Source of the DNA: Methylotenera_A sp031369365
GTDB taxonomy: Bacteria; Pseudomonadota; Gammaproteobacteria; Burkholderiales; Methylophilaceae
Direction: 5' to 3'
Assembly (NCBI GenBank): GCA_031369365.1
Contig: JANMOP010000082.1
Span: forward strand, 1 to 64,000
Length of the DNA: 64,000 nt
Made by a program: the position numbers and the translations under genes. Below are positions 7,794 through 20,100 of this stretch, in pieces (positions within the stretch are counted from its first letter, which is position 1; every line of letters begins with the position of its first letter). The notes beneath the pieces were generated by a model, which was not told where the DNA came from, did not search any database, and saw only the letters and a list, made by a program, of their open reading frames with translations.

Positions 7794-9287
7794 ATGAAAT
7801 TGACTAAAATCGCTTTAGCAGTGGCTACACTTTTAGCTTCAACACAAGCTTTTGCAGCACCAGTAACAGCTGCGCAAATCACAGCGGCACGAACTGCAGG
7901 TACATTACAACAAGCTTGGATCTCTGGTGCTACTGCACCGACAAAATCTGTTTATGAAGGTTGGGTTGGTTCAGGCGCGGGTGTAGGTTGCGATGCTGGT
8001 ACAAACACCATCTTTACTAGCCAAGCGCTAACTAATACAAGCGTGGTGCCTGGTTCATTGGGCAACTTTACTGCATATGCCTGTACACGTGCTGGTGTAG
8101 TTTCTGTGCTTTACCATACTTTAGATGGCGGTTCATTAATGTACGTTGCGCCACACACCGTGGGCGTAAGATTAGCACGTGTTAAATTTGCTGGTACTGG
8201 CAATGGCTGCACAGGTAGCTTAAATTACGTTGATGCAACTAACGCTGACAATAATGCAACTGTATTTAAAAGTTGTACTCTAGTCGGTACTGCATTGCCT
8301 GCAGCGGGTGCCAACCCTGCATTTAATGCTGCTAATGCCGCTGCTGTCGCAGCTGACTCGTTGGCTCCATCATTGCCAGTAGGTGGTTTTTCTGATGTGG
8401 AAGCAGCTTTGTGGCCATCAGCAATCGGCGGCGGTGATGTATCTTCTAAAGGTATCGAAGGGTCAGCTAACGTTGGTCAGGCTTTTGGCGTAGTGGCCAG
8501 CCGTCCTTTATACCGTGCCATGCAGGTTGCGCAAGGTATTGCTGCTAATACAGATGCTTTAGACCCTAGCTTTGACCCAGCTAATGCACCTAATATCACC
8601 AGTGCGCAATACACTTCTCTTATTGCTCAAGGTGGTACCTATCAAACTGATTGGTCACCGATTGTGGGTGCTGCTGGTGTTGGTAAAAAAGTGATTGTGG
8701 CACGTCGTGTACAAACTTCAGGTACGCAAGCCAGTTCTACAGCGTTCTTCCTGAAAAACCCATGTACGACTGCTGTTGGTGCAAATTTAAACCCAGCAAC
8801 TACGGCTGATTCAACACCCACATTTGAAGTGTTTGAAGGCTCTGGTACAGGTAATGTAAAAACACGCATTACCACTGCAACTAACGCTGCTGCAGATAAC
8901 TTTGCGGTTGGTGTAGTTTCTGCAGAAAATGACTGGCGTGTAGAAACTGCAGCCAGCGGTCAAAACGGTTATCGCTTTCTTAAGGTAGATGGTGTTCACC
9001 CAGAGGCTGGCGATACGGCAAATGCACGTGCAACGGCAACTGCTGGCACATATACGTTCCATATGGAAATGAAAAATTTCGTTGCGAACACTGCCACTGG
9101 TTTTGGTGCATTAGTTGTAGGCCAAATCACGGCAGCGTTATCTAACCCACCAGCAACATCTTGTGCAGTTTTACCACGCGGTTTGACTATCAACCCATTA
9201 GCTGGTTCTAGCTGTACCGTTGGCGTACAAGTAGCAAAAGGTACTAACCAAGGTAACAATTGCGCACCAGTATTGTTAACTCAATAA
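7794..9287 (+). CDS. Secreted protein of the two-partner secretion cluster, PstS-like fold suspected
   Basis: 497 residues; ATG 7794 follows AAGGA by eight bases. A signal peptide (MKLTKIALAVATLLASTQAFA) is followed by SGATAP and, near residue 300, VIVARRVQTSGTQASSTAFF, which recalls the R-x-SGT-x-x-F phosphate-binding segment of PstS-type solute-binding proteins; DNFAVGVVSAENDW follows later. Several cysteines (for example in GVGCDAG, NGCTG, KSCTL, NPCTT, TSCAV, SSCTV, NNCAP) suggest disulfides. There is no PEP-CTERM tail, lipobox or transporter genes nearby. The position directly before tpsB/tpsA, with its own terminator, suggests a role in that system, as a processing partner or co-secreted protein. 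The fold assignment is tentative. Confidence 0.6.
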   Translation: MKLTKIALAVATLLASTQAFAAPVTAAQITAARTAGTLQQAWISGATAPTKSVYEGWVGSGAGVGCDAGTNTIFTSQALTNTSVVPGSLGNFTAYACTRAGVVSVLYHTLDGGSLMYVAPHTVGVRLARVKFAGTGNGCTGSLNYVDATNADNNATVFKSCTLVGTALPAAGANPAFNAANAAAVAADSLAPSLPVGGFSDVEAALWPSAIGGGDVSSKGIEGSANVGQAFGVVASRPLYRAMQVAQGIAANTDALDPSFDPANAPNITSAQYTSLIAQGGTYQTDWSPIVGAAGVGKKVIVARRVQTSGTQASSTAFFLKNPCTTAVGANLNPATTADSTPTFEVFEGSGTGNVKTRITTATNAAADNFAVGVVSAENDWRVETAASGQNGYRFLKVDGVHPEAGDTANARATATAGTYTFHMEMKNFVANTATGFGALVVGQITAALSNPPATSCAVLPRGLTINPLAGSSCTVGVQVAKGTNQGNNCAPVLLTQ

Positions 9288-9326
9288 TAGTAAATTTTGG
9301 TGTTGTGTTAACACCTAAATAAAAAT

Positions 9327-9358
9327 AGCGCACCCCTCAAAAGGGGGTGTGCTTTTTT
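9327..9358 (+). terminator. Intrinsic terminator between the secreted protein and tpsB
   Basis: The GC-rich stem GCGCACCCC / GGGGTGTGC is followed by TTTTTT. It cleanly ends the upstream transcript, so tpsB and tpsA need their own promoter. A smaller hairpin (GGTGTT...AACACC) lies just before it. Confidence 0.85.
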
Positions 9359-9426
9359 GCTAATAAATTAGGTACAGATTTTGTTTGTTCATCAACTTGC
9401 AACATTTGTATTTTATAGTTGCATGG

Positions 9427-9456
9427 TTAAATTCTTGGTTTTTAAATTCTTGGTTT
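9427..9456 (+). repeat. Perfect 15-bp tandem duplication upstream of tpsB
   Basis: TTAAATTCTTGGTTT occurs twice back to back (9427-9441 and 9442-9456), ending nine bases before the preferred tpsB start. If translation began at an upstream TTG it would encode LNSWF twice, which is not expected in the family and supports the later start. Confidence 0.85.
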
Positions 9457-9465
9457 ATTAAGGTT

Positions 9466-11103
9466 ATGCTAGTTAAAAATAATTTAGTCAAAAGTGTCAT
9501 TGCTAGTCACTTGCTGTTTCTGTTGCTGTTGCTACCTGCTTGGGCTTGTGCTGGCAATAGTCAGCCGCCAAACAACCAACAAGAACAAAAAATAGCAGAA
9601 AAAACAACCGAAAAGAACCCAAGCTTTAATGTATTTGAATTTAAAGTGGACGGTAATACGGTATTAGCCAAGGGCAAAATTGAAGAGGCGGTGTACCCGT
9701 TTTTAGGTGAAACAAAAACTATTGAAGATGTAGAAAAAGCCCGTAGCGCATTAGAAAAAAAATATCAAGACGCTGGTTATTTAACAGTTTCTGTGAGTAT
9801 TCCACAGCAAGAAGTAGATTCTGGCATTGTAAAGCTATTGGTAACAGAAGGCACGGTAGAGCGCTTGCGAGTAACCGATTCACAATACACATCGCTGGCA
9901 GAAGTTAAATCTAGAGTACCCGAGTTTAGTGAAGGCAAAGTGCCGCATTTCCCTACCGCGCAACAACAATTAACCACGGTAAATCGCGGTCAAAATCGCC
10001 AAGTAACCCCCATTTTGCGTGCAGGTAAATCGCCAGGTAAAGTAGAGGTAGATTTAAAAGTACAAGACAAGTTACCACTGCATGGCAGCCTGGAATTGAA
10101 TGATAGATATTCACCCAATACCACAGAAACGCGCTTGAATGGTAGCCTGCGTTACGAAAACCTTTGGCAAAAAGATCATAGTTTGGGTATCAGTTTCCAG
10201 CTGACACCAGAAAATTTAAACGAGGTAAAAGTAATTTCTGGCACTTATGTCATCCCTAGAATGAATGGCGATTATTTTGCCGCTTATGGCGTTATATCTA
10301 AAAGTGATATTGCTGCGGTGGGCGATGTGAATGTGATTGGTAATGGCTATATTGCGGGCGCTAGGTATATCCACCCTTTGCCGCTGGTTGAAAACTATTA
10401 TCATAGTTTAACGGCTGGCGTAGATTATAAAGACTTTAAAGAAAGCGTAAATCTATTGGGCTCTGATGGATTTAAAACGCCGATTGCTTATACCGCATTT
10501 ACGCTTGGCTACGATGGAACATATCAAGTACAGTCATCACAAACGCAATTAAACATTGCCCTTAATTTAGCGCCGCGCGGCCTAGGCAACAAAGAACAAG
10601 TGTTTGCCGATAAACGATTTTTAGCTAGACCAAACTATGCGTATATTAGAGCCGATTTAAAACACACACAAAAGCTAGCTTATGATTGGTCTTTGCAGGC
10701 CAGATTAAGTGGGCAAGTAGCGAATGATCCACTTATATCTGCCGAGCAGTTCACCATTGGCGGGGTTGATTCAGTGCGTGGCTATTTAGAATCTGCCGCA
10801 CTGGGTGATAACGGCATATTTGTAAACCTAGAGTTACGTACCCCTCAGCTTACAAAATACTTCAAAGACACTATCAAAGATTTGTACGCCTTTACTTTTG
10901 TGGATGCTGGCCGCGTGAGCATTTATGACCCATTGCCTAATCAAGACAAAGCTAGTGATTTATTATCGGTTGGTTTAGGCATTAAGTTAAAAGCGACTAA
11001 GGGTATTTTTACCAATTTAGATTATGCCCATGCGCTTCGCGATTCAGGTGAAGTTAAATCTGGTGACGATAGATTACATTTTAAAGTTGGGTATGAGTGG
11101 TAG
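9466..11103 (+). CDS. TpsB outer-membrane transporter (ShlB/FhaC/HecB family)
   Basis: 545 residues from ATG 9466 (AAGG just upstream, tightly spaced), giving a signal peptide that ends near Ala29. Residues about 45-125 form a POTRA domain (FNVFEFKVDGNTVL, ARSALEKKYQDAGYLTVSV, VKLLVTEGTVERL), and about 190-545 a 16-strand beta barrel. The L6-loop motif VRGY of the Omp85/TpsB superfamily is at about residue 437, and the last strand ends in aromatic W. Its role is to secrete the adjacent TpsA protein across the outer membrane. Only one POTRA is clearly visible; FhaC-type proteins usually have two. The gap to tpsA is 48 bases, consistent with one operon. Confidence 0.92.
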   Translation: MLVKNNLVKSVIASHLLFLLLLLPAWACAGNSQPPNNQQEQKIAEKTTEKNPSFNVFEFKVDGNTVLAKGKIEEAVYPFLGETKTIEDVEKARSALEKKYQDAGYLTVSVSIPQQEVDSGIVKLLVTEGTVERLRVTDSQYTSLAEVKSRVPEFSEGKVPHFPTAQQQLTTVNRGQNRQVTPILRAGKSPGKVEVDLKVQDKLPLHGSLELNDRYSPNTTETRLNGSLRYENLWQKDHSLGISFQLTPENLNEVKVISGTYVIPRMNGDYFAAYGVISKSDIAAVGDVNVIGNGYIAGARYIHPLPLVENYYHSLTAGVDYKDFKESVNLLGSDGFKTPIAYTAFTLGYDGTYQVQSSQTQLNIALNLAPRGLGNKEQVFADKRFLARPNYAYIRADLKHTQKLAYDWSLQARLSGQVANDPLISAEQFTIGGVDSVRGYLESAALGDNGIFVNLELRTPQLTKYFKDTIKDLYAFTFVDAGRVSIYDPLPNQDKASDLLSVGLGIKLKATKGIFTNLDYAHALRDSGEVKSGDDRLHFKVGYEW

Positions 11104-11151
11104 TTTTTTATTTTGACATAAAAATTTAAAAGCAATTAAAAGGAAATAAAA

Positions 11152-14100
11152 ATGAATCAAGGCCTATATAAATTAGTGTATAGCAAGGTGCTAAATATGT
11201 TCGTACCTGCATCAGAGGCGGTGCGTGGCAGTGGCAATAAAAGCAGTCGCCGCATACGCAAGCATGCTAAAAACTCATTACACCATGTATTAATGGTTTG
11301 TTTCTTTTTTATAGGTAATGCGCTAGCTGATCCTGCTGGCTTAATTCCAGGCACTTCGTTGATTCCAGGTACCCAAGCTTGGATTAATTCCAGTATTACC
11401 GGCGCTACCAGCAATAGCCTAACCATTACCCAAACGGCGCCAAAAGCCATATTAGATTGGCAAAAACTTAACCTGAATGCAGGCGAGTTACTTAAATTTA
11501 ACCAGCAAGGCAATCGCACTTGGTCGGCGTTAAACCGTATTCATGATTTAAATCCCAGCATTTTAGATGGCTCTGTGCTGGCAGACGGCAACGTTTATTT
11601 TATTAATACTAATGGCATCATTTTTGGTAAAAATGCGCAGTTTAATGTGGGCTCACTTTATGCAGGCACGCTAGACATTACGAATGATTTATTTAATGCA
11701 GGTATTTTATCTGTACCTTTTAAGCCTGTATTTGAAGGTATAGGAGGTTTTGTTACCGTAGAAAAAGGCGCGCAAATTAATACAGTCAGTGGCGGCAAAG
11801 TATTGTTATTTGCAGAAAACGTAACCAATAGTGGTGTTATTAATACGCCAGATGGTCAAACTATATTGGCAGCAGGTAAAAAAGTTTACTTGCAAGCTAG
11901 CACAGACCCTGCAGGCTTTATGGTAGAGGTGGATGGTGGTGGTAGAGCGACTAATTTGGGTAAAATTGTGGCAGAGCGCGGCAATATTACAATGATGGGT
12001 TTGGCAGTAAATCAAGCAGGCATATTAACGGCCACTACTTCGGTACGTGCAAACGGTTCTATTCGATTACTAGCACAAGACAATGCAGCAGAATCTGTGG
12101 GCGGCGTAATAGGGGCGCGTAATGGTATTGTGACATTTGCAAAAGGTAGCGTCACGGAAGTGAACCCTGAATATGCGAATAAAGAAGAAACCATCGCTTC
12201 ACAACCCTTTAAAACATCTGATATAAAAATTGAAGCGAGTTTGGTGAATATTGATGGCAAAATTAGTGCAAAAGGCGGCAATGTCACTTTAATTGCGCTT
12301 GAACCAGCATCTACACAGTTAGCTAGTCAAAATCCCAATGGGCTAGTAAGCAGAATTTACTTAGGTGACAACGCTGAGATTGATGTCTCTGGCGTAGATG
12401 CTTTAGCGCCGATGTCGCGCAATCAGCTGGAGATTCAATTATTTTCAGACCAGTTAAAAGATGCGCCTATTTTACGTGATGGTGGTTTGTTTAAAGAAAC
12501 AGTGTATGTAGATGCGCGTAAAGGCACACAATTATTTGATATTCAACCTTTTTTGAATCTAAAAGGTGCCACAGTTGCAGAGAAAATGACCAAAGCGGGA
12601 ACCATTACATTATCTACTCCCAATGATTTAATTGCAGAAAAAGGCTCAATTTTAAATGTATCTGGTGGTTCTACTACATATGAAGCTGGGTCTATTAGAG
12701 AAACTAATTTATTTTTCAATGGTAAGTTGGTGCCAATTTCTGAAGCAAAACCAGGCGTACCCTATGATCAAACGGCTGATTTTTACACAGTTAAAGATAC
12801 AAAATGGGGTGTAACACGTAGTTGGGATTTAATTGGCGGAACCACTCAAGGTTGGGGGGGCATTACAACAGGTAACGCTAATAAGCAATTAAAAACTACC
12901 GTTATAGGTACAGATGTAGCCAGTTATTTTGAAGGTGATGACGCTGGCACCTTAGATTTGACGGTTGCCGATGACAAAATCACTACTCAAAACTTAGTAT
13001 TGGCTGGACAAGTGCTGGCGAATACTAAAGTGAGCACTCAACAGCTGACCAATCAGGCAATCCCTAATAGTGGTAAATTTGTAGCTAGCGCCAATGATTT
13101 GGTCATAGCAAAAAACGCCAATGAGCTTGTAAGTGGTTTTACTTTTGAACAAAAGCTTGATGATAAATTTCAGTCATCAATAAGCACCGATTTGTTAGCA
13201 CAAGGTTTTAATGATATTGATTTAACTAAAACTAACAAAATTCAAGTTAATGATGCCATGCATCTTAATCCCAATGGAAAGCTTTTGTTAAATCGAGATT
13301 TAGATGGTAATACAACGCAAATTAATGCCGATATTATTGCGCCAAGTGGCAACATTACACTTGCTGGATCTACCACCATTGCGGATGGCGTGAAAATTAG
13401 CACAGCTGGCTTGTTTACAAATGATAAGACTGGCATTACAGGGCAATATTCACAAGCTGCAGCTATAAATGGAGGTGGTGGTATTAATGATGGGATTAAA
13501 GATTTTGGAATTAAAGCAACCTTATTAACGCTTGGCAAAAACGTTACCTTGGATGCATCAGCAGGTGCTTGGGTAGATAACAAAGGCCACCTGCATGAAG
13601 GTGAAGCGGGCAATATAAAATTTACTACACTAGCAAAAATAGATGATAGCGTTGCTTTGCAGGCATATGGCTTTAAGCAAGGCGGCACATTATCTGTTAC
13701 TTATGGCTTAGCTGGGCAAGAAAAAACGCTAAACATTGCGGGTAACCCAAATGCTAGTAATGCAGATATAGATGTTGCTGCTGGCTTTTTTAACAAAGGT
13801 GGGTTTTCTAAATACGCGTTATCAGCTCAAGATGTCAATATTGGTGATAACGCTGATACCCCACAAGAAATTTATGCTGCCGCCCAAACTTGGCAACTTA
13901 ATGCAGGCTTTGCAAACCAAGCGGGTGCACCCACATTAGCAACCGTTGCTAGTACTACAGCACAGCCTGAAACCACACGTAAACCAGTATCGTTTAGTTT
14001 TACTGCCGATAAATTAGGTGGCGTTTTAACGCTGGCCGAAAATACCACTATTCGTACTGATAGGGCTGGCAGTGTAAGCTTAGCTGCGGGTAAGCAAGTG

Positions 14101-17100
14101 AATGTGTTGGGTAATGTTGTTACCCCAAGTGGTGCAATTGACATTAAGATTAATGATAAAGATGGTAGCTTGCCATACGACGCAACGCAGGCGGTTTTTA
14201 TAGGAGACAAGGCAAATTTAAGCGCCATTGGTAGCAGTATAACCTTACCAAATTCGCAGCCCAATTTGCTTAAAACGCAAGTGTTTAATGCGGGTACTAT
14301 TAACATAGACGCCCCCAAGGGCGCTGTTGTTATTAAAAATGGCGCAGTGTTAGATGTTTCAGGTACTTCGATTGTAAATGACACGCAAACCGCAACAGGT
14401 TTTACACGCGAAACTTTACATGGCGATGCAGGCACAATTAAAGTAGGTGCAAGCGATGGTTTGTTGTTAGATGGCACTTTTAAAGGTGCGGCAACAGGCA
14501 CTGGCAGAGGCGGCATGCTAGATATAGGTTTTACTAACACAATATTAGATGGCGCGACAATTTTAATGGGTAATAGAGAATTTACTATTACCCAACAAAA
14601 GCAATTAACTGCGCAAGACTTTGCGATGGGTGATGCGCTTAAAACGGATGCAGGCATTGCTTATACTGAAACCAGTGCCGATACAATTCGTGCTGGAATT
14701 TCGGCAGAGCAAGTGCAGCAAGGTGGCATTGCTAATTTAAAAGTGAAGTCATTTATGGCTGATGCCAGCTCTATATCCAATAACTCAATTCAATTAACGG
14801 CTGATTTAGATTTAAAATTAGCTGGTAATTTAAAATTAGAAACCTCTCTTATTAATGTAAAAGATAATGGCGTAGCCAAATTAGCGGCCAGTCACATTAC
14901 ACTTAAAAGCTTGAATACTGCGGTTGACAATACTGTTATTGCTGCGGGCGATGGCAAGCTAATTGCCCAATCTAAACAGCTTTATATCGATGGCTTAATG
15001 GCGGTTACAGGGGTTAAAGAAACTTCCATAAACGTAACGCAGGATATTAGCGGCCAAGGCACTCAAGTGAATGCTGGTGGCTTGGATGCAACGCAAGGTG
15101 GAATTGTAGCTAATGGTGATATTAACCTGACTGCAAGACAAATTTACCCCAATACTGGCGCTAAACTTGGCTTTGAGGCTGTCGGTGAAAATAGCAATAT
15201 TACAATTCGCTCAAGTGGAGCTGTGCCTAAACCAGCGCTTTCTGCACAAGGTGAATTAAGCATTAAAGCCGCTAATGTTGTACAAAGCGGTGTGCTAACT
15301 GCGCCATTTGGTCAAATAATGATAGAGGCTACAAAATCAGCCACATTTACTGCGGGCAGCGTAACTTCAGTTTCTGGCAACAATCAAAATATTCCGTTTG
15401 GTACAACCAGTATAGGCGGTGAAGCATTTAATCTTAATGCGGGCGCTTCAACACCGCTTATAGGCAAAGGCGTTAGCATTAAATCTGCCAAGGTAGATTT
15501 ACAAGCCAACTCAGTGCTGGATTTATCTGCTGGCGGCGATATGTTTGCCTACGAATTTGTGCCTGGCACGGGTGGCAGCAAAGATATATTAGCCCAGCCC
15601 AACATGTATGCGGTTATGCCTAATTTGGGTCAAGATTATGCTCCATTCGATCAGGTTTACAGTAATAGCTCAGCTGCTGTAGGCGTAGGGCAAGCGGTAT
15701 TTTTAACAGGTGTACCAGGTTTGGCCACAGGCACATATACGCTATTGCCAGCACGCTATGCATTAGTGCCAGGTGCATTTTTGGTAGAAGCTAATGTGGT
15801 AGGCGGTGAATTATTGCCAACACAAATTGCGCCGCAGTTAGATGGCGCAACCTTAACCACTGGCTACCGTGCCGATTTAGGCACGGGTGCACGCGATGCT
15901 AATTGGTCAACATTTAAAGTAACCGATGGTGCAATTTTTAGACCAGCCGCAGGTACAGTTTCAAAAGCGCCTTCACAGTACATTATTACTAGTGCAAATA
16001 CCTTTTTTGCCAACCCCAATAAAACAGATGGCAAAAAAGTAAGTTTGCCGCAAGATGTAGGTAATTTATCACTTAATGCAGCTAAGTTGGCTTTAGATAG
16101 CACTGTGGTGGCTAATAGAGTAGCTGGTGGCGCAGGTTTAAATGTAGATATTAGTTCTACCAATATACGCGTGGTTTCAAGTGCTGGTGCAGATGATGGC
16201 AGCTTACAATTATCAGCCGCCAGCCTTAACACCCTAAATGCAGAAAGTTTGTTGCTAGGCGCAAATCGCAAATTACAAGATGGCGTAGTGGTAATTACTA
16301 CCAGCGCTGAAACTGTCAGCATTGAAAATGATAGCAATAATGCTATTAAAACGCCTGAAATTATTATTGCAGCAACCGATACAATTACGGTTAAAACAGG
16401 CTCTGTTATTGATACTGGCGCAGCATCAAAAAAGCCAGCTAGAACAGTAATAGAAGCCAATGGAGATGGCGCTTTGCTAGCGTTGTCATCTAAAAGCGAT
16501 ATTAGCTATAGCCGCACGGGTGGTTCAGCAACCTCAACTATAGGTGAGCTTAATATTGAAGCTGGCAGCACACTAAAAGCGGGTAACTCATTGGTGTTAG
16601 ATGCCACAAAATCAGCAAGTTTGTTGGGTAATGTTAGCTTGCAAGACGGCGGCAGTGCTACGCTTGGCGCAAACCGTATTTTATTGGGTGCTGCGCCAAC
16701 TGATATTTTAGGTTTAAATGTAAACGCGGCAGCGCTGGCAGCACTAGGTCAACTAAAGGCTTTAACGCTTAATAGTTATAACAATATTGACACCTTTGGC
16801 ACAGTAAATTTTGGAAATAACACATTAGATTTAACCATGAATGCCGCTGGCATTGCTGGGCATCTGGCCAATGGCGAAGCTGCGGTGCCTGCGGATGTCG
16901 CACCAAGTATTATTAGCGCAAATACCTTTACGCTTAAAAATACGCAAGATGCAACATTTACAGCACCTGTAGATTCATCAGGACGCGCTTTGCAGATTAA
17001 TGCGAACACAGTTAAATTAGATGGTGGCAAAACAATTAGTGGTAAAACCGAAATTGCTGGTTACACAAAATTAGATATAAAAGCCAATGAAATTCGCGTG

Positions 17101-20100
17101 GCCAATATTGGCGAAACTAATTTTAATGTCGCTGAAACAAAACTCACCACAGGGCGTATTACTTCAGATACTGCAGCTGATTTTAAAATAACAGCGCAAG
17201 CATTAGAAGTTGCAAAACTTGTAGGCAGCTTAGCAGGCGCGCAAGCTGGCTTTGGTTCTACATTAACTATCGCGGCAAACGATTTAACAGTGGCTAGTAA
17301 TATTGATTTGTCATCGGGCAAGCTAGTATTAACGGCTACCAACGATTTAAATATTAATAATGGCGCCGCTATTAGTGCTGCTTCAACCAGCAATACTTTT
17401 TACGATAAAACGATAAGCGCAAATGCAGGCAGCGTTACGCTAACGTCAACCACGGGTAATGTGAATGTAAATGCAGGCGCAGTAGTAGATGTTACCAGCC
17501 AAGGTGAGGCGAATGCGGGCTTGGTAAAAGTAGTGGCAACCGCTGGCACAGTTAATATTGCAGGCGACTTAAAAGGTGCTGCATTAGGCACTGGTAAAGG
17601 CGGCGTATTATATATAGATGTAAACACACTGGCCGATTTCACCGCCACCAATAGCAAAGCAGCTGGTTTTAGCGAAGGCCGTCAATACCGTGTGCGTACA
17701 GGCGATGTGAATATTACTGGCACGGTTGCAAACAACAATGCCCTGACTGCCCGTGAAACTATAGTAAGCGCGGACGCAGGTAAAATTACGGTTTCGGGCG
17801 ATATTATTGCCACAGCGCCAAAAAATAGCCGTATTGGTTTATATGCTGGCAATGGCGTTACCTTAGAAAGCACTGCGAATTTAGAAGCTAAAAGCACTAA
17901 TGCAGGCGAAGAGGGCGGTAAAGTGAATATTACTGCCACATCAGGTGTGCTTGACACGCCAGATCAACTCAATTTTAAAGCTGGCTCAACAATGGATGTT
18001 AGTGGTGGTTTGGGTGGCGCTGGGGGTGAAGTAGATATTACTGCGCCGCGCACACTAGATAATAAAGATATTGAAATTGCTCAAATGGGCACTACTTTTA
18101 TTGGCCTTAAAGATAAGGTTAATATTAATGGTTTAAAGGCTTACGATGCCACTTCAATCACTTTAGCAAATAGAACACTAGCTATTAACGAATCTGAAAA
18201 TTTTTTGGTAAGCGCACTAACTGATAGTACCAAAGGCTTGCAACGTTTAGGCATTTCAAATAACCCACAATTTGTGATCACCTCAGGGGTTGAGTTTAGA
18301 AATAAAACAGGTAATTTAACGCTTGCAACAGATTGGGATTTACATGATGCACGTTTTGACCCAACTACAGGTTTACGCGTAAGCGATGTAAACCAATTGG
18401 CAAGCGGCTTAAATGCTAATGGTGATAAATTATTAGCGGGCACATTAAACCTACGTGCAGCAGGTAATGTATTAATTAATGGCACATTAAGTGATGGCTT
18501 TAGTAGTGCTAACTTAAATGTAGTAAGCCAAGCAGCCACGCCAGTTATTCCAGAAATTCCTGATGTACTAGATGCAAATGATGAAGTAATTATTCCTGGC
18601 ACACCCGAAATACCAGCAGTAGCTGCCACTGGCGTGATAGGTTTAAATTCTTGGACATATAACATTGTTGCGAGCACAGATTTTGCTGCCGCTAATCCGT
18701 TGCAAACCATTAGTGCCGCAAAAGACCCGGCTACTGGCAATGCACTATCTGGCAATGTGATTATTGCCAACAATAAAGGCATACGTACTGGCACAGGCGA
18801 TATTAATATTGCCACAGGGGGTGATTTAAAAATGCTTGGTGCAGGTGCTGTTATATACACGGCAGGCCGTAGTGCAACGCAATTGGCTGGTTTTGAAAGC
18901 CCCTCTGCTAACAACCCTTTTTATTTAACAGGTGGTGGCGACATTAATGTTGCTACAAAAGGCAATATTATTGGTGGTGAACCAACATCAGGCCGTCAGT
19001 TAATTAACCAATGGTTATTCCGCCAAGGCGGTGGCAGTGGCAATTTAGATACAAGCTGGTGGGTGCGACCCGATTTATTTAAACAAAGTTTGGCAACCTT
19101 AGGTGGCGGCAACATCAATATTAATGCAGGTGGTAGCATTGGCAACTTCTCAGCCTCTGCGCCAACCACGGCAAGATTTGATACCAACGGCACAATAGGC
19201 AACCAAGTGATTGATGGTGGTGGCGATGTTAAAGTCAAAGCAGGGGGTGACATTAATAATGGTGTTTATTTTGTAGCTAAAGGCGAAGGTGAAATTACTG
19301 CGGATGGTTCAATTCAAAAACTGGGTGCTACATTTGGCACCACACTTGCCTTACAAGACGGCAGCTTTAATGTAAGTGCTGGTAAAAATGTTTATATTGA
19401 AACAGTGCTTAACCCAACACTAGTCGGCCAATCACTTACAAATGCAGCACGGATTAACTCAACAGGCATTAATTCATACTTTAATTCTTATTCACCACAA
19501 GCTGCTGTTAATGTTGTTAGCTTAACTGGCAATGCTGAGTTTGCTACTGGTGTTACCAATGACATAGCTAGTAAAGTTGCTGGTTTAGATTCTAGTGTGA
19601 CAGCGAGCCTAAAATATAACCCAGGTAACTTAAAAGTAGTGGCGCATGCTGGCGATGCAACTATTGGAGATATCACCTTGTTACCTTCAGCAACGGGTGA
19701 TTTAAAAGTGCTGGCTGCCAATAATGTTAATTTAGGTAATATCACCATGTCGGACGCTGACCCTGCAATATTGCCGAGCATAAACAAGCCTGTATCGGCA
19801 ACTAGGTTTAATACTCTTATTGCAGGTCAGCTCACAACCCATTCTGCACAATTACTGCATAAAAACGATGCTGAACCTGTATGGATTGTGGCTCAAAATG
19901 GCGATATTTCAGCTAAGGAAAATTCGTTAATCACCCTGCCTAAAGCCGCAAAATTTGTGGCAGGTAACGATATTAAAGCAATCAACTTGGTGAATCAAAA
20001 TAACAACGCTAGCGATATTACTTTGTTAAAAGCAGGTAACGATATTAAAGTGGGTAATATAACTGTTGCAGGGCCAGGCGAGTTGCTGGTGCAAGCAGGG

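Noticed and set aside
13872..14657. 261-codon open frame on the minus strand inside tpsA
   Set aside because: It is antisense to the clearly coding TpsA frame, low in complexity, with no ribosome binding site; many such frames run along tpsA because of its repetitive codon use.
18141..18914. 257-codon open frame on the minus strand inside tpsA
   Set aside because: Same reason: an antisense shadow of a biased coding sequence, with no signal peptide or motif.
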